The position numbers and the translations under genes are program-made. This document shows, in pieces, positions 1 to 5,323 of a stretch of DNA of 9,056 nucleotides (position 1 is its first letter; each line of letters starts with the position of its first letter). This DNA is from Clostridiaceae bacterium OM02-2AC. Its GTDB lineage: Bacteria > Bacillota_I > Bacilli_A > Erysipelotrichales > Erysipelotrichaceae. The stretch is taken from contig QULU01000078.1 of the NCBI GenBank assembly GCA_003481775.1, positions 1 to 9,056 on the forward strand, read 5' to 3'. Below the pieces are notes generated by a model. That model saw only the letters and a program-made list of their open reading frames with translations, did not search any database and was not told the origin of the DNA.

Positions 1-13
1 TCTACTTAGCTAC

Positions 14-47
14 TTTGAAAGTGGAATTTAACTTTTCACTTCAGCCA
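14..47. repeat. Left copy of 34-bp inverted repeat, probable IS end
   Basis: These 34 bases recur exactly, as the reverse complement, at 9010-9043. The core is GAATTTAACTTTTC. Identity stops abruptly on both sides. Read from the window side outward, the repeat begins TGGCTGAAG, so an element would start with 5'-TG at position 47 and extend leftwards off the window. Ends of the form TG...CA with AT-rich internal motifs are known from several IS families, including IS21. No transposase is visible here, so the family assignment is inference. Confidence 0.6.
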
Positions 48-70
48 TAGCAACAAACCATAAGATACCA

Positions 71-98
71 TTGACATTCAACAGCAATTCGTTATAAT
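71..98 (+). promoter_or_regulatory. Consensus sigma-A promoter for antisense RNA (RNA II)
   Basis: A perfect -35 (TTGACA, 71-76) is followed by a 16-bp spacer and a perfect -10 (TATAAT, 93-98). The expected start is near 105. No plus-strand reading frame follows: the transcript would run only about 30 bases into the hairpin at 137-158. This fits a strong promoter for a short regulatory RNA, as expected for the abundant antitoxin RNA of a type I system. Confidence 0.8.
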
Positions 99-108
99 AA
101 TGTTGTGG

Positions 109-124
109 TGATAACATCCATCGC
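109..124. repeat. Direct repeat copy 1 (in antisense RNA)
   Basis: The 16-bp sequence TGATAACATCCATCGC is identical, and in the same orientation, to 252-267. This copy lies in the 5' part of the predicted plus-strand RNA, before its terminator. On the minus strand it is downstream of the toxin terminator, so it should not be part of the toxin mRNA. Such repeats at the 5' ends of both convergent RNAs are the hallmark of par/Fst loci. Confidence 0.85.
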
Positions 125-136
125 GTATTAAGAAAA

Positions 137-164
137 GCCAGAAGAGTGACCTTCTGGCATTTTT
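137..164. terminator. Bidirectional terminator shared by toxin mRNA and antisense RNA
   Basis: A perfect 8-bp stem (GCCAGAAG at 137-144, CTTCTGGC at 151-158) encloses a 6-base loop. On the plus strand it is followed by ATTTTTAT. On the minus strand it is followed by TTTTCTT. It therefore ends both the rightward antisense RNA and the leftward toxin mRNA. The overlap gives the two RNAs fully complementary 3' stem-loops. Confidence 0.85.
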
Positions 165-168
165 ATGC

Positions 169-264
169 TCATTGCTTTCCGAACAGTCTGTCGAGCCACC
201 TGTTCATGCGCTTAACAGCAACATTCACTATGACAGCCTTCATAATGGCTATGATAACATCCAT
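169..264 (-). CDS. Fst/TxpA-like type I toxin, small membrane peptide (31 aa)
   Basis: The peptide is 31 residues: MDVIIAIMKAVIVNVAVKR, then a tail with N-R-W-L-D-R-L and a C-terminal G-K-Q. This pattern is a short hydrophobic helix (about residues 3-17) followed by a positively charged tail containing a W-L pair, typical of Fst-like peptides. Known family members insert in the membrane of the cell that makes them and disturb its integrity and nucleoid. The start at 264 is set by a nearly perfect Shine-Dalgarno sequence (AAAGGAGGTGAT) 8 bases upstream. A terminator follows 5 bases after the stop. The convergent antisense RNA, shared terminator and direct repeats around it support a complete type I toxin-antitoxin locus. 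The family is assigned from architecture and composition. Sequence identity with characterised Fst is low, and a TxpA/BsrG-like toxin remains possible. Confidence 0.75.
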   Translation of the reverse strand: MDVIIAIMKAVIVNVAVKRMNRWLDRLFGKQ

Positions 265-267
265 CGC
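252..267. repeat. Direct repeat copy 2 (over toxin start codon)
   Basis: This is identical to 109-124. On the minus strand it reads GCGATGGATGTTATCA, so it contains the toxin ATG (264-262) and the next codons. Copy 1, transcribed in the plus-strand RNA, is the exact complement of this stretch of the toxin mRNA. Pairing would cover the initiation codon. Confidence 0.85.
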
Positions 268-272
268 AATCA

Positions 273-295
273 CCTCCTTTGCGATTTATCGGAGG
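273..295 (-). promoter_or_regulatory. 5' UTR hairpin that could sequester the toxin Shine-Dalgarno
   Basis: Reading the minus strand from 295 to 273, CCTCC is followed 13 bases later by GGAGG, the core of the toxin ribosome binding site. Inside the loop, CGA-TAAA-TCG can extend the helix with a bulge on the 3' side. In Fst RNA I a 5' stem-loop hides the ribosome binding site to delay translation until the antisense RNA has paired. This hairpin could play the same part. The fold was found by eye and its energy was not computed. Confidence 0.5.
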
Positions 296-312
296 CTGGA
301 AAGCAATAATTA

Positions 313-321
313 ATAATACCA
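313..321 (-). promoter_or_regulatory. Candidate extended -10 promoter for toxin mRNA
   Basis: On the minus strand, TGGTATTAT (321-313) is an extended -10 element. It would start a transcript near 306, with a 5' UTR of about 40 bases that includes the hairpin at 273-295. No good -35 is present at 16-18 bp. A second candidate lies upstream: TGTTATAAT (392-384), a perfect extended -10, which would give a leader of about 110 bases. Sequence alone does not decide between them. Confidence 0.4.
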
Positions 322-534
322 TAGCTTATCAAAAGAATGATTAAAAATCCTTATATACGAGATTTTTCATTAATACTTTTCAGATTATAACAAGTCATTT
401 CCATATCAATGATTCCTCATAGCTCCATTCATAAAAAGCACTTTGACATCGGCGAAAAAACGGATGTAGTTTTTCTAATCGGTCCTTTACGATACAATCC
501 GCTACATTGCATGCTTCATCTTTTGTGTTTGCTC
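322..534. other. Intergenic stretch between toxin promoter and tetR promoter, no gene seen
   Basis: This AT-rich spacer separates the divergent toxin and tetR units. A reading frame from 409 to 597 lacks a ribosome binding site, runs through the tetR promoter and operator, and has no recognisable composition. The only signals noted are the alternative minus-strand extended -10 at 384-392 and the start of the tetR promoter at its right edge. Confidence 0.5.
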
Positions 535-563
535 TTGACGAACGTAAGGAATATGAATATAAT
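535..563 (+). promoter_or_regulatory. Sigma-A promoter of the tetR gene
   Basis: The -35 TTGACG (535-540), a 17-bp spacer and a perfect -10 TATAAT (558-563) predict a start near 570, about 30 bases before the tetR ATG. The palindromic operator begins at the last base of the -10, so a bound repressor would block RNA polymerase. Confidence 0.8.
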
Positions 564-587
564 GACTATATCAACAAAATCAGTCAA
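562..587. promoter_or_regulatory. Operator 1, TetR-type palindrome over tetR start site
   Basis: TGACT (563-567) and AGTCA (582-586) form an inverted repeat separated by 14 bases. The same arms and spacing occur at 1222-1245, and the two sites share the 12-base right arm AAAATCAGTCAA. The position over the predicted transcription start fits autorepression by the TetR protein encoded immediately downstream. Binding is inferred. Confidence 0.7.
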
Positions 588-601
588 AAAGAGGTGATAC
601 C

Positions 602-1186
602 ATGCCGAAATGCTATTCTCCCCAGGAACGCGATTATATCCGTAAACGCCTGAAGGAAGAAGCAGCCTCCTGCTTAATGCAATACGGTGTTCGCAAAACA
701 ACCGTCGATGAACTGGTACAGAGGGTCAATATCCCAAAAGGAACATTTTATCTTTTTTATAAGACGAAAGAGCTTCTACTGTTTGAAGTTATTCTCGAAC
801 AGCATGATCTGATGGAAAAAAGCATGATGCAGGAAATAGGCAGACTCGATCCGTTGCATATAGACAGTGAAGCCCTGACCGAGATGCTGTTTCAATTTTA
901 TAAAATGGCGGAAAAGCTGCCGATTCTGTTAAATCCAAGAGAAGTTGAACTGCTGGCACGCAAGCTGCCGCCTGAAATTCTGGAACAGCATATGGGACAT
1001 GATACCGATATGATTGAACAGCTGCTGAAATGCTTTCCCCTGAAGAGCCATAGCCCGCAAACACTGAGCACGGCCTTTCGTGCTATTTATATGGCTACCC
1101 TTCATGCGAAAGAAATCGGAAATGAGCATTACGATGAAGCGTTGAAACTGCTGATTCGCGGTGTAGTACTGCAGATATTGCAATAG
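602..1186 (+). CDS. TetR/AcrR-family transcriptional repressor
   Basis: The protein has 194 residues, normal for TetR proteins. The N-terminal helix-turn-helix spans about residues 14-60: an A-x-x-C-L-M-Q-Y-G helix, T-T-V-D-E-L-V, then the recognition region V-N-I-P-K-G-T-F-Y-L-F-Y-K-T-K-E-L-L, a textbook TetR signature. The remaining, mostly helical part is the variable ligand-binding and dimerisation domain, and its ligand cannot be read from sequence. The ATG at 602 follows AAGAGGTGAT at a good distance. A strong promoter and an overlapping palindrome precede the gene, and the same palindrome precedes the ABC exporter genes. It therefore most likely represses itself and the exporter, releasing on binding a toxic compound. 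Confidence 0.92.
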   Translation: MPKCYSPQERDYIRKRLKEEAASCLMQYGVRKTTVDELVQRVNIPKGTFYLFYKTKELLLFEVILEQHDLMEKSMMQEIGRLDPLHIDSEALTEMLFQFYKMAEKLPILLNPREVELLARKLPPEILEQHMGHDTDMIEQLLKCFPLKSHSPQTLSTAFRAIYMATLHAKEIGNEHYDEALKLLIRGVVLQILQ

Positions 1187-1212
1187 TCCGGCTTTGCGCC
1201 GGATTCTATTTT
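1187..1212 (+). terminator. Hairpin terminator or attenuator after tetR
   Basis: TCCGGC (1187-1192) and GCCGGA (1198-1203) form a perfect 6-bp GC-rich stem with a 5-base loop. It starts directly after the tetR stop and is followed by TTCTATTTT. The interrupted U-tract suggests partial termination, allowing some read-through into the ABC genes. Those genes also seem to have their own controlled start region. Confidence 0.65.
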
Positions 1213-1220
1213 AAAGCATT

Positions 1221-1246
1221 TTGACTATTAAAATAAAATCAGTCAA
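1221..1246. promoter_or_regulatory. Operator 2, same palindrome upstream of the ABC operon
   Basis: TTGACT (1221-1226) and AGTCAA (1241-1246) form an inverted repeat with the same 14-base interval as operator 1 and the identical 12-base right arm. It lies between the tetR hairpin and the ATPase ribosome binding site. The left arm could double as a -35 (TTGACT), but no convincing -10 follows, so the exact promoter is uncertain. It is probably a second binding site for the TetR protein. Confidence 0.7.
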
Positions 1247-1267
1247 TTAGTCTAAGGAGGACAAATC

Positions 1268-2113
1268 ATGATTAACGTTGAACATCTTTCATTCCACTAT
1301 ACAAAGGAAGCATTCATTCAGGACATGAATTTCAATGTAAAGCGCGGTGAAATATTTGGATTTTTAGGGCCGAGCGGCGCCGGAAAAAGTACCTTACAGA
1401 AAATTCTCATTGGTTTGCTTCCGGGATATGCGGGCTCTGTTCAGGTGAACGGTGTAGAATGCCGAACCCGTAAAAACGATTTTTACGAATCGATTGGTGT
1501 GGATTTTGAATTTTCCACCCTATATGAGAAGCTTACTGCCAGAGAAAACCTGAAGCTCTTTGCTTCACTCTATCAGAATACTGCCTGCGATATTAATAAG
1601 CTGCTGGCGTCTGTCGGACTATCAAAGGATGCCGACAAAAAAATTTCCAGCTTCTCCAAGGGAATGAAATCCCGCTGTAATTTTATCAAGGCTCTGCTGC
1701 ATGATCCCGATCTGCTATGCCTTGATGAGCCGACAAGCGGACTGGATCCGGCAAACAGCAGGCTGATGAAGGACCGTATTCTGGAGGAAAAGCAAAAGGG
1801 AAAAACCATTCTCCTTACGACACATAATATGGAGGACGCAACGGAGCTGTGTGACCGGGTTGCTTTCATTGTAAACGGGCATATCTGTGCATTGGATACT
1901 CCGCATAATCTCATCATGTCCAAAGGTGCAAGGCGCGTTACGTATACATGGGAGGAGGAGGGTGAGCAGCAGGCAGTCTGTCCTATGGATACCCTGTCTT
2001 GCGATACACAGCTACAGCGGCTGATTGCAGAAAACCGTCTGCTATCCATTCACAGCAGTGAGCCGACGCTGAATGATATCTTTCTGGATATCACAGGGAG
2101 GACGCTGGTATGA
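1268..2113 (+). CDS. ABC exporter ATP-binding protein (DrrA / fluoroquinolone-export type)
   Basis: The protein has 281 residues and a complete nucleotide-binding domain: Walker A GPSGAGKST (34-42), a degenerate signature FSKGM (129-133), Walker B LLCLDEP (149-155), D-loop SGLD (157-160) and H-loop His186. In the Q-loop region (V-D-F-E-F-S, about 78-83) Glu81 stands where most ABC ATPases have Gln, a substitution I associate with the Rv2688c-like export subfamily. The C-terminal tail (about 220-281) is typical of CcmA/DrrA-type proteins. The ATG at 1268 follows TAAGGAGGAC. The stop overlaps the next start (ATGA), so it is translationally coupled to the two permeases and should power export through them. 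The substrate is unknown. Drug or toxic-compound export is suggested by the family and the TetR partner. Confidence 0.93.
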   Translation: MINVEHLSFHYTKEAFIQDMNFNVKRGEIFGFLGPSGAGKSTLQKILIGLLPGYAGSVQVNGVECRTRKNDFYESIGVDFEFSTLYEKLTARENLKLFASLYQNTACDINKLLASVGLSKDADKKISSFSKGMKSRCNFIKALLHDPDLLCLDEPTSGLDPANSRLMKDRILEEKQKGKTILLTTHNMEDATELCDRVAFIVNGHICALDTPHNLIMSKGARRVTYTWEEEGEQQAVCPMDTLSCDTQLQRLIAENRLLSIHSSEPTLNDIFLDITGRTLV

Positions 2114-2787
2114 GAATTTCTGCACTGATCCGTTCGGATATACGCCTGCAAATACGCCACGGCTTTTATGCCCTGTACATCATTCTGACTACCTTTTATA
2201 TCCTGCTGCTGGCTGCTGTTCCTGCTTCATGGAAAGGAATCATTGCGGCATTCGCCATATTTTTTGATCCTGCCACAATGGGATTGTTTTTCATGGGTGC
2301 TATGATGCTGTTTGAACGCAATCAGCGCATCCATCAGGCACTTGCAGTGTCTCCGGTTTTACCGAAAGAGTATATATATGGAAAGCTTGCTTCCTTTGGG
2401 TTGATTTCTTTGCTTGTTGCGGCAGTTCTGGCACTGGTTTCCAAAACTCCACTGCTTCCTGTGTTAGCAGGAACATTGCTTGCTTCCTCTCTGTTTACCC
2501 TGCTTGGTATCATTGCAGCTGCGCATATAAAAAGTCTAAATCAGTTTTTGCTGGTCAGCGTTCCACTGGAAGGTATTTGTTATGTCCCTCTGCTCGTCTA
2601 TCTTATGGGCTATATGCACAATATCCTCTCGCTGTTTCCGACAGCTGTCTGCATGGATCTGATTTTGAATAAACCGGTATCTATCCTTGGCATCAGCATG
2701 GTCATAGCTGCATTTGTACTGCTGTTTATACTCGCACAAAAAAGTCTTGCGTCCATGTGGAAAAAGGAAGAGGGTGCAACGCTGTGA
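2110..2787 (+). CDS. ABC exporter permease subunit 1
   Basis: This is a 225-residue, very hydrophobic protein with about six membrane segments (roughly residues 20-38, 45-67, 95-112, 117-138, 146-166, 192-210). After the second segment, the cytoplasmic stretch E-R-N-Q-R-I-H-Q-A-L-A-V-S-P (69-82) followed by Y-I-Y-G-K-L resembles the coupling region of Rv2687c-like fluoroquinolone-export permeases (E-R-x-x-x-x-x-A-L-x-V-S/T-P-L). The ATG overlaps the ATPase stop by 4 bases and the stop overlaps the next gene's GTG (GTGA), a tightly coupled operon. It probably pairs with the following permease as a heterodimeric pore. Confidence 0.85.
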   Translation: MRISALIRSDIRLQIRHGFYALYIILTTFYILLLAAVPASWKGIIAAFAIFFDPATMGLFFMGAMMLFERNQRIHQALAVSPVLPKEYIYGKLASFGLISLLVAAVLALVSKTPLLPVLAGTLLASSLFTLLGIIAAAHIKSLNQFLLVSVPLEGICYVPLLVYLMGYMHNILSLFPTAVCMDLILNKPVSILGISMVIAAFVLLFILAQKSLASMWKKEEGATL

Positions 2788-3506
2788 AGGCCATACGACT
2801 TAGCTTTCTGCAGCTGCTTCGCTTTATCCGCAATGATCTGATGCTGCTGGTGGTGCTTTCCACCCCGATTCTATGCACGCTGCTCTATCGGCTTCTGCTT
2901 CCTGTACTAGAGAAATTCTTATGTAAAGCATTGGGGCAGTCAGCTGTTATAGCGCCTTTCTATCCACTTTTGAATATCTTCTTCTGTATGCTTGCTCCCG
3001 CTATGTTCTGCTTTGTATCCGCTATGATTTTACTGGAGGAACGCGATGAGCATACCGCAGTATATCTGATGATTACGCCTTTGGGGCGCAGTGGCTACTT
3101 ATGCTCCAGACTACTGCTGCCCGCCATACTCGCCGCCTGTTATACCTGTTTGCTGCTTCCCTTCGCCGCATTGAGCAGTCTGTCATTTCCTGAAATGCTG
3201 TTGTTTTCCGGTATAGGGGCTCTTCAGGGACTGATATCGGCAATGCTTACCATATCCTGTTCCTCCAATAAGCTGGAAGGTATGGCAATCACGAAGCTAT
3301 CCTCTCTCTTGATACTATGCGCTGCTGCCCCCTGGTTTTTACAGGATGCGATACAATATCTGCTCTCCTTTTTCCCTGCCTTCTGGTTGGGAAAAGCCGT
3401 TGTGGAGAACAATCTCCTCTTTCTTCTTCCCTCCCTCTTCACTGCTTTATTATGGATTGCTGGCTTGTGGAATCGGTTTCGCCGCATACTATCGGGACTT
3501 CTATAG
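2784..3506 (+). CDS. ABC exporter permease subunit 2
   Basis: This is a 240-residue hydrophobic protein starting at GTG 2784, chosen because the GTGA overlaps the previous stop and GGAAGAGGG lies just upstream. An in-frame ATG at 2757 would create a longer overlap and has no ribosome binding site. About six membrane segments are visible (near 18-36, 60-82, 110-130, 138-158, 170-186, 212-230). A cytoplasmic motif E-E-R-D-E-H-T-A-V-Y-L-M-I-T-P-L (85-100) parallels the one in subunit 1, with the E-x-x-x-x-T-x-x-x-L-x-x-x-P-L pattern of this export family. It is the last gene of the exporter operon. Confidence 0.85.
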   Translation: MKAIRLSFLQLLRFIRNDLMLLVVLSTPILCTLLYRLLLPVLEKFLCKALGQSAVIAPFYPLLNIFFCMLAPAMFCFVSAMILLEERDEHTAVYLMITPLGRSGYLCSRLLLPAILAACYTCLLLPFAALSSLSFPEMLLFSGIGALQGLISAMLTISCSSNKLEGMAITKLSSLLILCAAAPWFLQDAIQYLLSFFPAFWLGKAVVENNLLFLLPSLFTALLWIAGLWNRFRRILSGLL

Positions 3507-3540
3507 TGAACTCGTTTGCATGCTGGAAAAGACTGACAGA

Positions 3541-3571
3541 CAATGAAAATAAGCCTACCCTTTCATTTTGT
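3541..3571 (+). terminator. Possible weak terminator of the ABC operon
   Basis: AATGAAA (3542-3548) can pair with TTTCATT (3561-3567) around a 12-base loop, followed by TTG. The stem is AT-rich and the U-tract short, so this is weak. It is the only hairpin I see soon after the exporter genes. Confidence 0.3.
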
Positions 3572-3628
3572 GTATTTATCAGCTGATTCCCTAACCAAGA
3601 CAAAAAGAAGAATTTTTTGAGCAAGGCT

Positions 3629-3730
3629 TTATCCGATACCTTTTGATGGGCACACCTTATATTTCTCAAAATCACTGCCATGTCGATTGCTCTGTAACAT
3701 GAGCTGTTTCCGCAATTCAACTTCCAACAT
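3629..3730 (-). pseudogene. Short reading frame inside a possible IS remnant
   Basis: Reading leftwards from ATG at 3730 gives 33 residues beginning MLEVELRKQLMLQ and ending K-G-I-G before a stop at 3629. The composition (charged, heptad-like start) looks protein-like, unlike the random frames nearby. It starts about 40 bases inside the IS-like end at 3737-3770. It could be the remains of a transposase N-terminus. I do not recognise the family, and no good ribosome binding site precedes it. Confidence 0.25.
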
Positions 3731-3736
3731 GATTTT

Positions 3737-3770
3737 CTGAAGTAGAATTTAACTTTTCCCTTTTGGTCCA
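3737..3770. repeat. Degenerate third copy of the IS-like end
   Basis: This shares the 14-base core GAATTTAACTTTTC (3745-3758) with the 34-bp repeats at the window ends, plus a flanking TGAAGT/TGAAAGT, but differs elsewhere. Its outer boundary also reads TGG on the minus strand (3770-3768), giving the same 5'-TG start. An element anchored here would extend leftwards over 3507-3736. No matching second end is seen there, so this is probably a truncated relic. Confidence 0.45.
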
Positions 3771-3793
3771 AAATGATTCATAGCTATCTTCTG

Positions 3794-3821
3794 TTTACTT
3801 TTTCTCCAGATATGATATGAT
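3794..3821 (+). promoter_or_regulatory. Candidate promoter immediately before ispD
   Basis: The -35 TTTACT (3794-3799), a 16-bp spacer and the -10 TATGAT (3816-3821) predict transcription starting at or within a base or two of the ispD ATG at 3828. An overlapping TATGAT at 3811-3816 would give a leader of about 5 bases. No Shine-Dalgarno sequence is seen between promoter and ATG, so the transcript may be leaderless. Confidence 0.5.
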
Positions 3822-3827
3822 GTTTCC

Positions 3828-4502
3828 ATGAACTATAGTGTAATTATTGTTGCGGCTGGAAAAGGTACGAGGACCGGCCTGACCTATAACAAGGTATTTT
3901 ACAAAATCGGGAATGCTCCCATCATCACACAAACGCTGAAGCCGTTTCTGGAAGATGCAGATTGTGCGAAAATCATTATGTCGATCTCTCCTTTTGAACA
4001 GGAGGAATTTGAAAAGGTCATTCACAGCGAGAAGATCGTCTATGTTCCCGGTGGAGCAACCAGACAGGAAAGCGGATACCTCGGTCTGCAGGAAGTAGAA
4101 ACAGAGTTTGTCATGATTCACGACGGCGTTCGCCCATTTCTGACAGAAAAGCATTTACAGGCATTGAAGGATGCACTGAAAACAGAGGATGCCGCCTTAC
4201 TGATGGTGCCACTGATCGATACCATCAAGGAAGTAAAAGACGGCTATGTCGTGCACACACCGGAGCGCTCTGATTATATGAGTGCACAAACACCGCAGGC
4301 ATTTCGCACACAACTGATCCGCAAATGCCATGAAGAGGCAAAAAAACATCCGGAGATTGTTGCCAGTGACGATGCTATGCTCGCAGAATTGTTCTCAGAT
4401 GCAAAAATAAAGGTTGTAGAAGGAAGCTATGACAATATAAAAGTTACTACACAGCGTGATTTGAAACAGATTCATCTGCTTCATGAAGAGCAGAACAGGT
4501 AA
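3828..4502 (+). CDS. ispD: 2-C-methyl-D-erythritol 4-phosphate cytidylyltransferase
   Basis: This cytoplasmic enzyme of the MEP isoprenoid pathway joins CTP and methylerythritol 4-phosphate to form CDP-methylerythritol and pyrophosphate. The protein has 224 residues, a normal length. The nucleotide-binding loop is AAGKGTRTG (9-17) with Arg15, followed by Lys22 in Y-N-K-V-F where many family members have P-K-Q. I-H-D-G-V-R-P-F (97-104), Arg147 with A-Q-T-P-Q-A-F (153-159), and D-N-I-K-V-T (202-207) with Lys205 match the conserved substrate-binding positions of IspD. The related ribitol-5-phosphate cytidylyltransferase (TarI) is the main alternative, but there is no teichoic acid gene nearby. 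The gene stands alone, with its own promoter and terminator. No ribosome binding site is visible, yet the N-terminus is complete. Confidence 0.85.
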   Translation: MNYSVIIVAAGKGTRTGLTYNKVFYKIGNAPIITQTLKPFLEDADCAKIIMSISPFEQEEFEKVIHSEKIVYVPGGATRQESGYLGLQEVETEFVMIHDGVRPFLTEKHLQALKDALKTEDAALLMVPLIDTIKEVKDGYVVHTPERSDYMSAQTPQAFRTQLIRKCHEEAKKHPEIVASDDAMLAELFSDAKIKVVEGSYDNIKVTTQRDLKQIHLLHEEQNR

Positions 4503-4506
4503 CCAG

Positions 4507-4545
4507 AGAACCGGCCGTGTCATGGATACACAGCCGGTTCTTTCA
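4507..4545 (+). terminator. Rho-independent terminator of ispD
   Basis: AGAACCGGC (4507-4515) pairs perfectly with GCCGGTTCT (4533-4541), and GTGT/ACAC can extend the stem inside. TTTC follows. It begins 5 bases after the ispD stop, so ispD is probably monocistronic and the next gene has its own promoter. Confidence 0.85.
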
Positions 4546-4612
4546 TATAAAGAAATGAATCGCATTTCCTGATGGAACCTGTTTTGATACCTATAAAGAA
4601 AGGGTGGACTCT

Positions 4613-5323
4613 ATGAAAAAGCTGCAGATAACAGAAACACTGAACGCCTATGAATTTGAAGAACTAATTCCCTACAAAACCTATGTCTACGCTCTTATAA
4701 AGGATGACACAGTCTATATAATTGATACCTTTTGCGGCTCTGCCTACATGGAGATTATAAAATCAGATTATCCAAACAGCAGCTTTATCGTCATCAACAC
4801 ACATTATCACTTTGATCATATATGGGGAAATTACAGCTTTTCTGATTGTCCCATCTACGCGCATCAAAGCTGCCGAGAAATGATACGAAGGCATGGTGCA
4901 CAGGATTTGCAGGAGCAGGCACAATATTTTCAGGGTGTTCACAAGCTGATACCTCCAAATCATTGCTTTGACGGCAGACAGCTGACACTATCAGACGGAC
5001 TGCTTTTATTATATACACCCGGTCATACCATCGATGGTATCAGTCTATACGATCAAGAACAAAATGCCCTGTTCGTCGGAGATAATCTTGAAAAGCCGCT
5101 CATTCAGATTGAGAAGGGATTACTGAGGGAATATAGGCAGACTCTGAAAGATTATCTTTCATTGCCCGTAGAGCATTTTTATGCAGGACACACCCTGTAC
5201 ATGACAAAAGCAGATGTGGCAGATTCTCTGGCGTATATACATGCACTACTGGCAGGAGAACCCTTGTATTTTAACAATGCGGAAACGCAGAGCATGCATG
5301 CTGAGAACATGAAGCTACTATAA
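4613..5323 (+). CDS. Metallo-beta-lactamase-fold hydrolase
   Basis: This is a 236-residue soluble protein with the binuclear-metal signature of the fold: T-H-Y-H-F-D-H (His64, His66, Asp68, His69), then P-G-H-T (His138), V-G-D-N (Asp157) and A-G-H-T (His193). Together these can bind two metal ions, usually zinc, and activate water. Length and layout resemble glyoxalase II-like and related small hydrolases. The substrate cannot be inferred, and nothing points to beta-lactam hydrolysis. The ATG at 4613 is preferred over an in-frame GTG at 4604 because AAAGAAAGGG lies at the right distance. It follows the ispD terminator and converges with the PTS operon. No clear promoter was identified. Confidence 0.88.
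   Translation: MKKLQITETLNAYEFEELIPYKTYVYALIKDDTVYIIDTFCGSAYMEIIKSDYPNSSFIVINTHYHFDHIWGNYSFSDCPIYAHQSCREMIRRHGAQDLQEQAQYFQGVHKLIPPNHCFDGRQLTLSDGLLLLYTPGHTIDGISLYDQEQNALFVGDNLEKPLIQIEKGLLREYRQTLKDYLSLPVEHFYAGHTLYMTKADVADSLAYIHALLAGEPLYFNNAETQSMHAENMKLL

Larger units (their letters stand above)
105..165 (+). ncRNA. Putative antitoxin RNA (RNA II-like) of a type I TA locus
   Basis: The RNA is predicted to start about 7 nt after the -10 at 93-98 and to end in the U-tract after the hairpin at 137-158, giving about 60 nt. The pAD1 par RNA II is of similar size. It would contain the direct-repeat copy 109-124, which is complementary over 16 nt to the toxin mRNA around its start codon, and the terminator stem shared with the toxin mRNA. 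It encodes no peptide. By analogy with Fst/par, it would pair with the toxin mRNA at the terminator and the repeat and block translation. Both ends are predicted, not mapped. Confidence 0.65.

Noticed and set aside
409..597. 62-codon plus-strand frame upstream of tetR
   Set aside because: It has no ribosome binding site, overlaps the tetR promoter and operator, and has no recognisable protein features.
3439..3771. 110-codon minus-strand frame overlapping the end of the second permease and the IS-like relic
   Set aside because: It starts in the repeat itself, is Cys- and Ser-rich like a random frame, and its 3' half is antisense to the permease. The short frame 3629-3730 in another register looks more protein-like.
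3795..4154. 119-codon minus-strand frame opposite ispD
   Set aside because: It is a shadow of ispD in the antisense frame, with no ribosome binding site and no domain.
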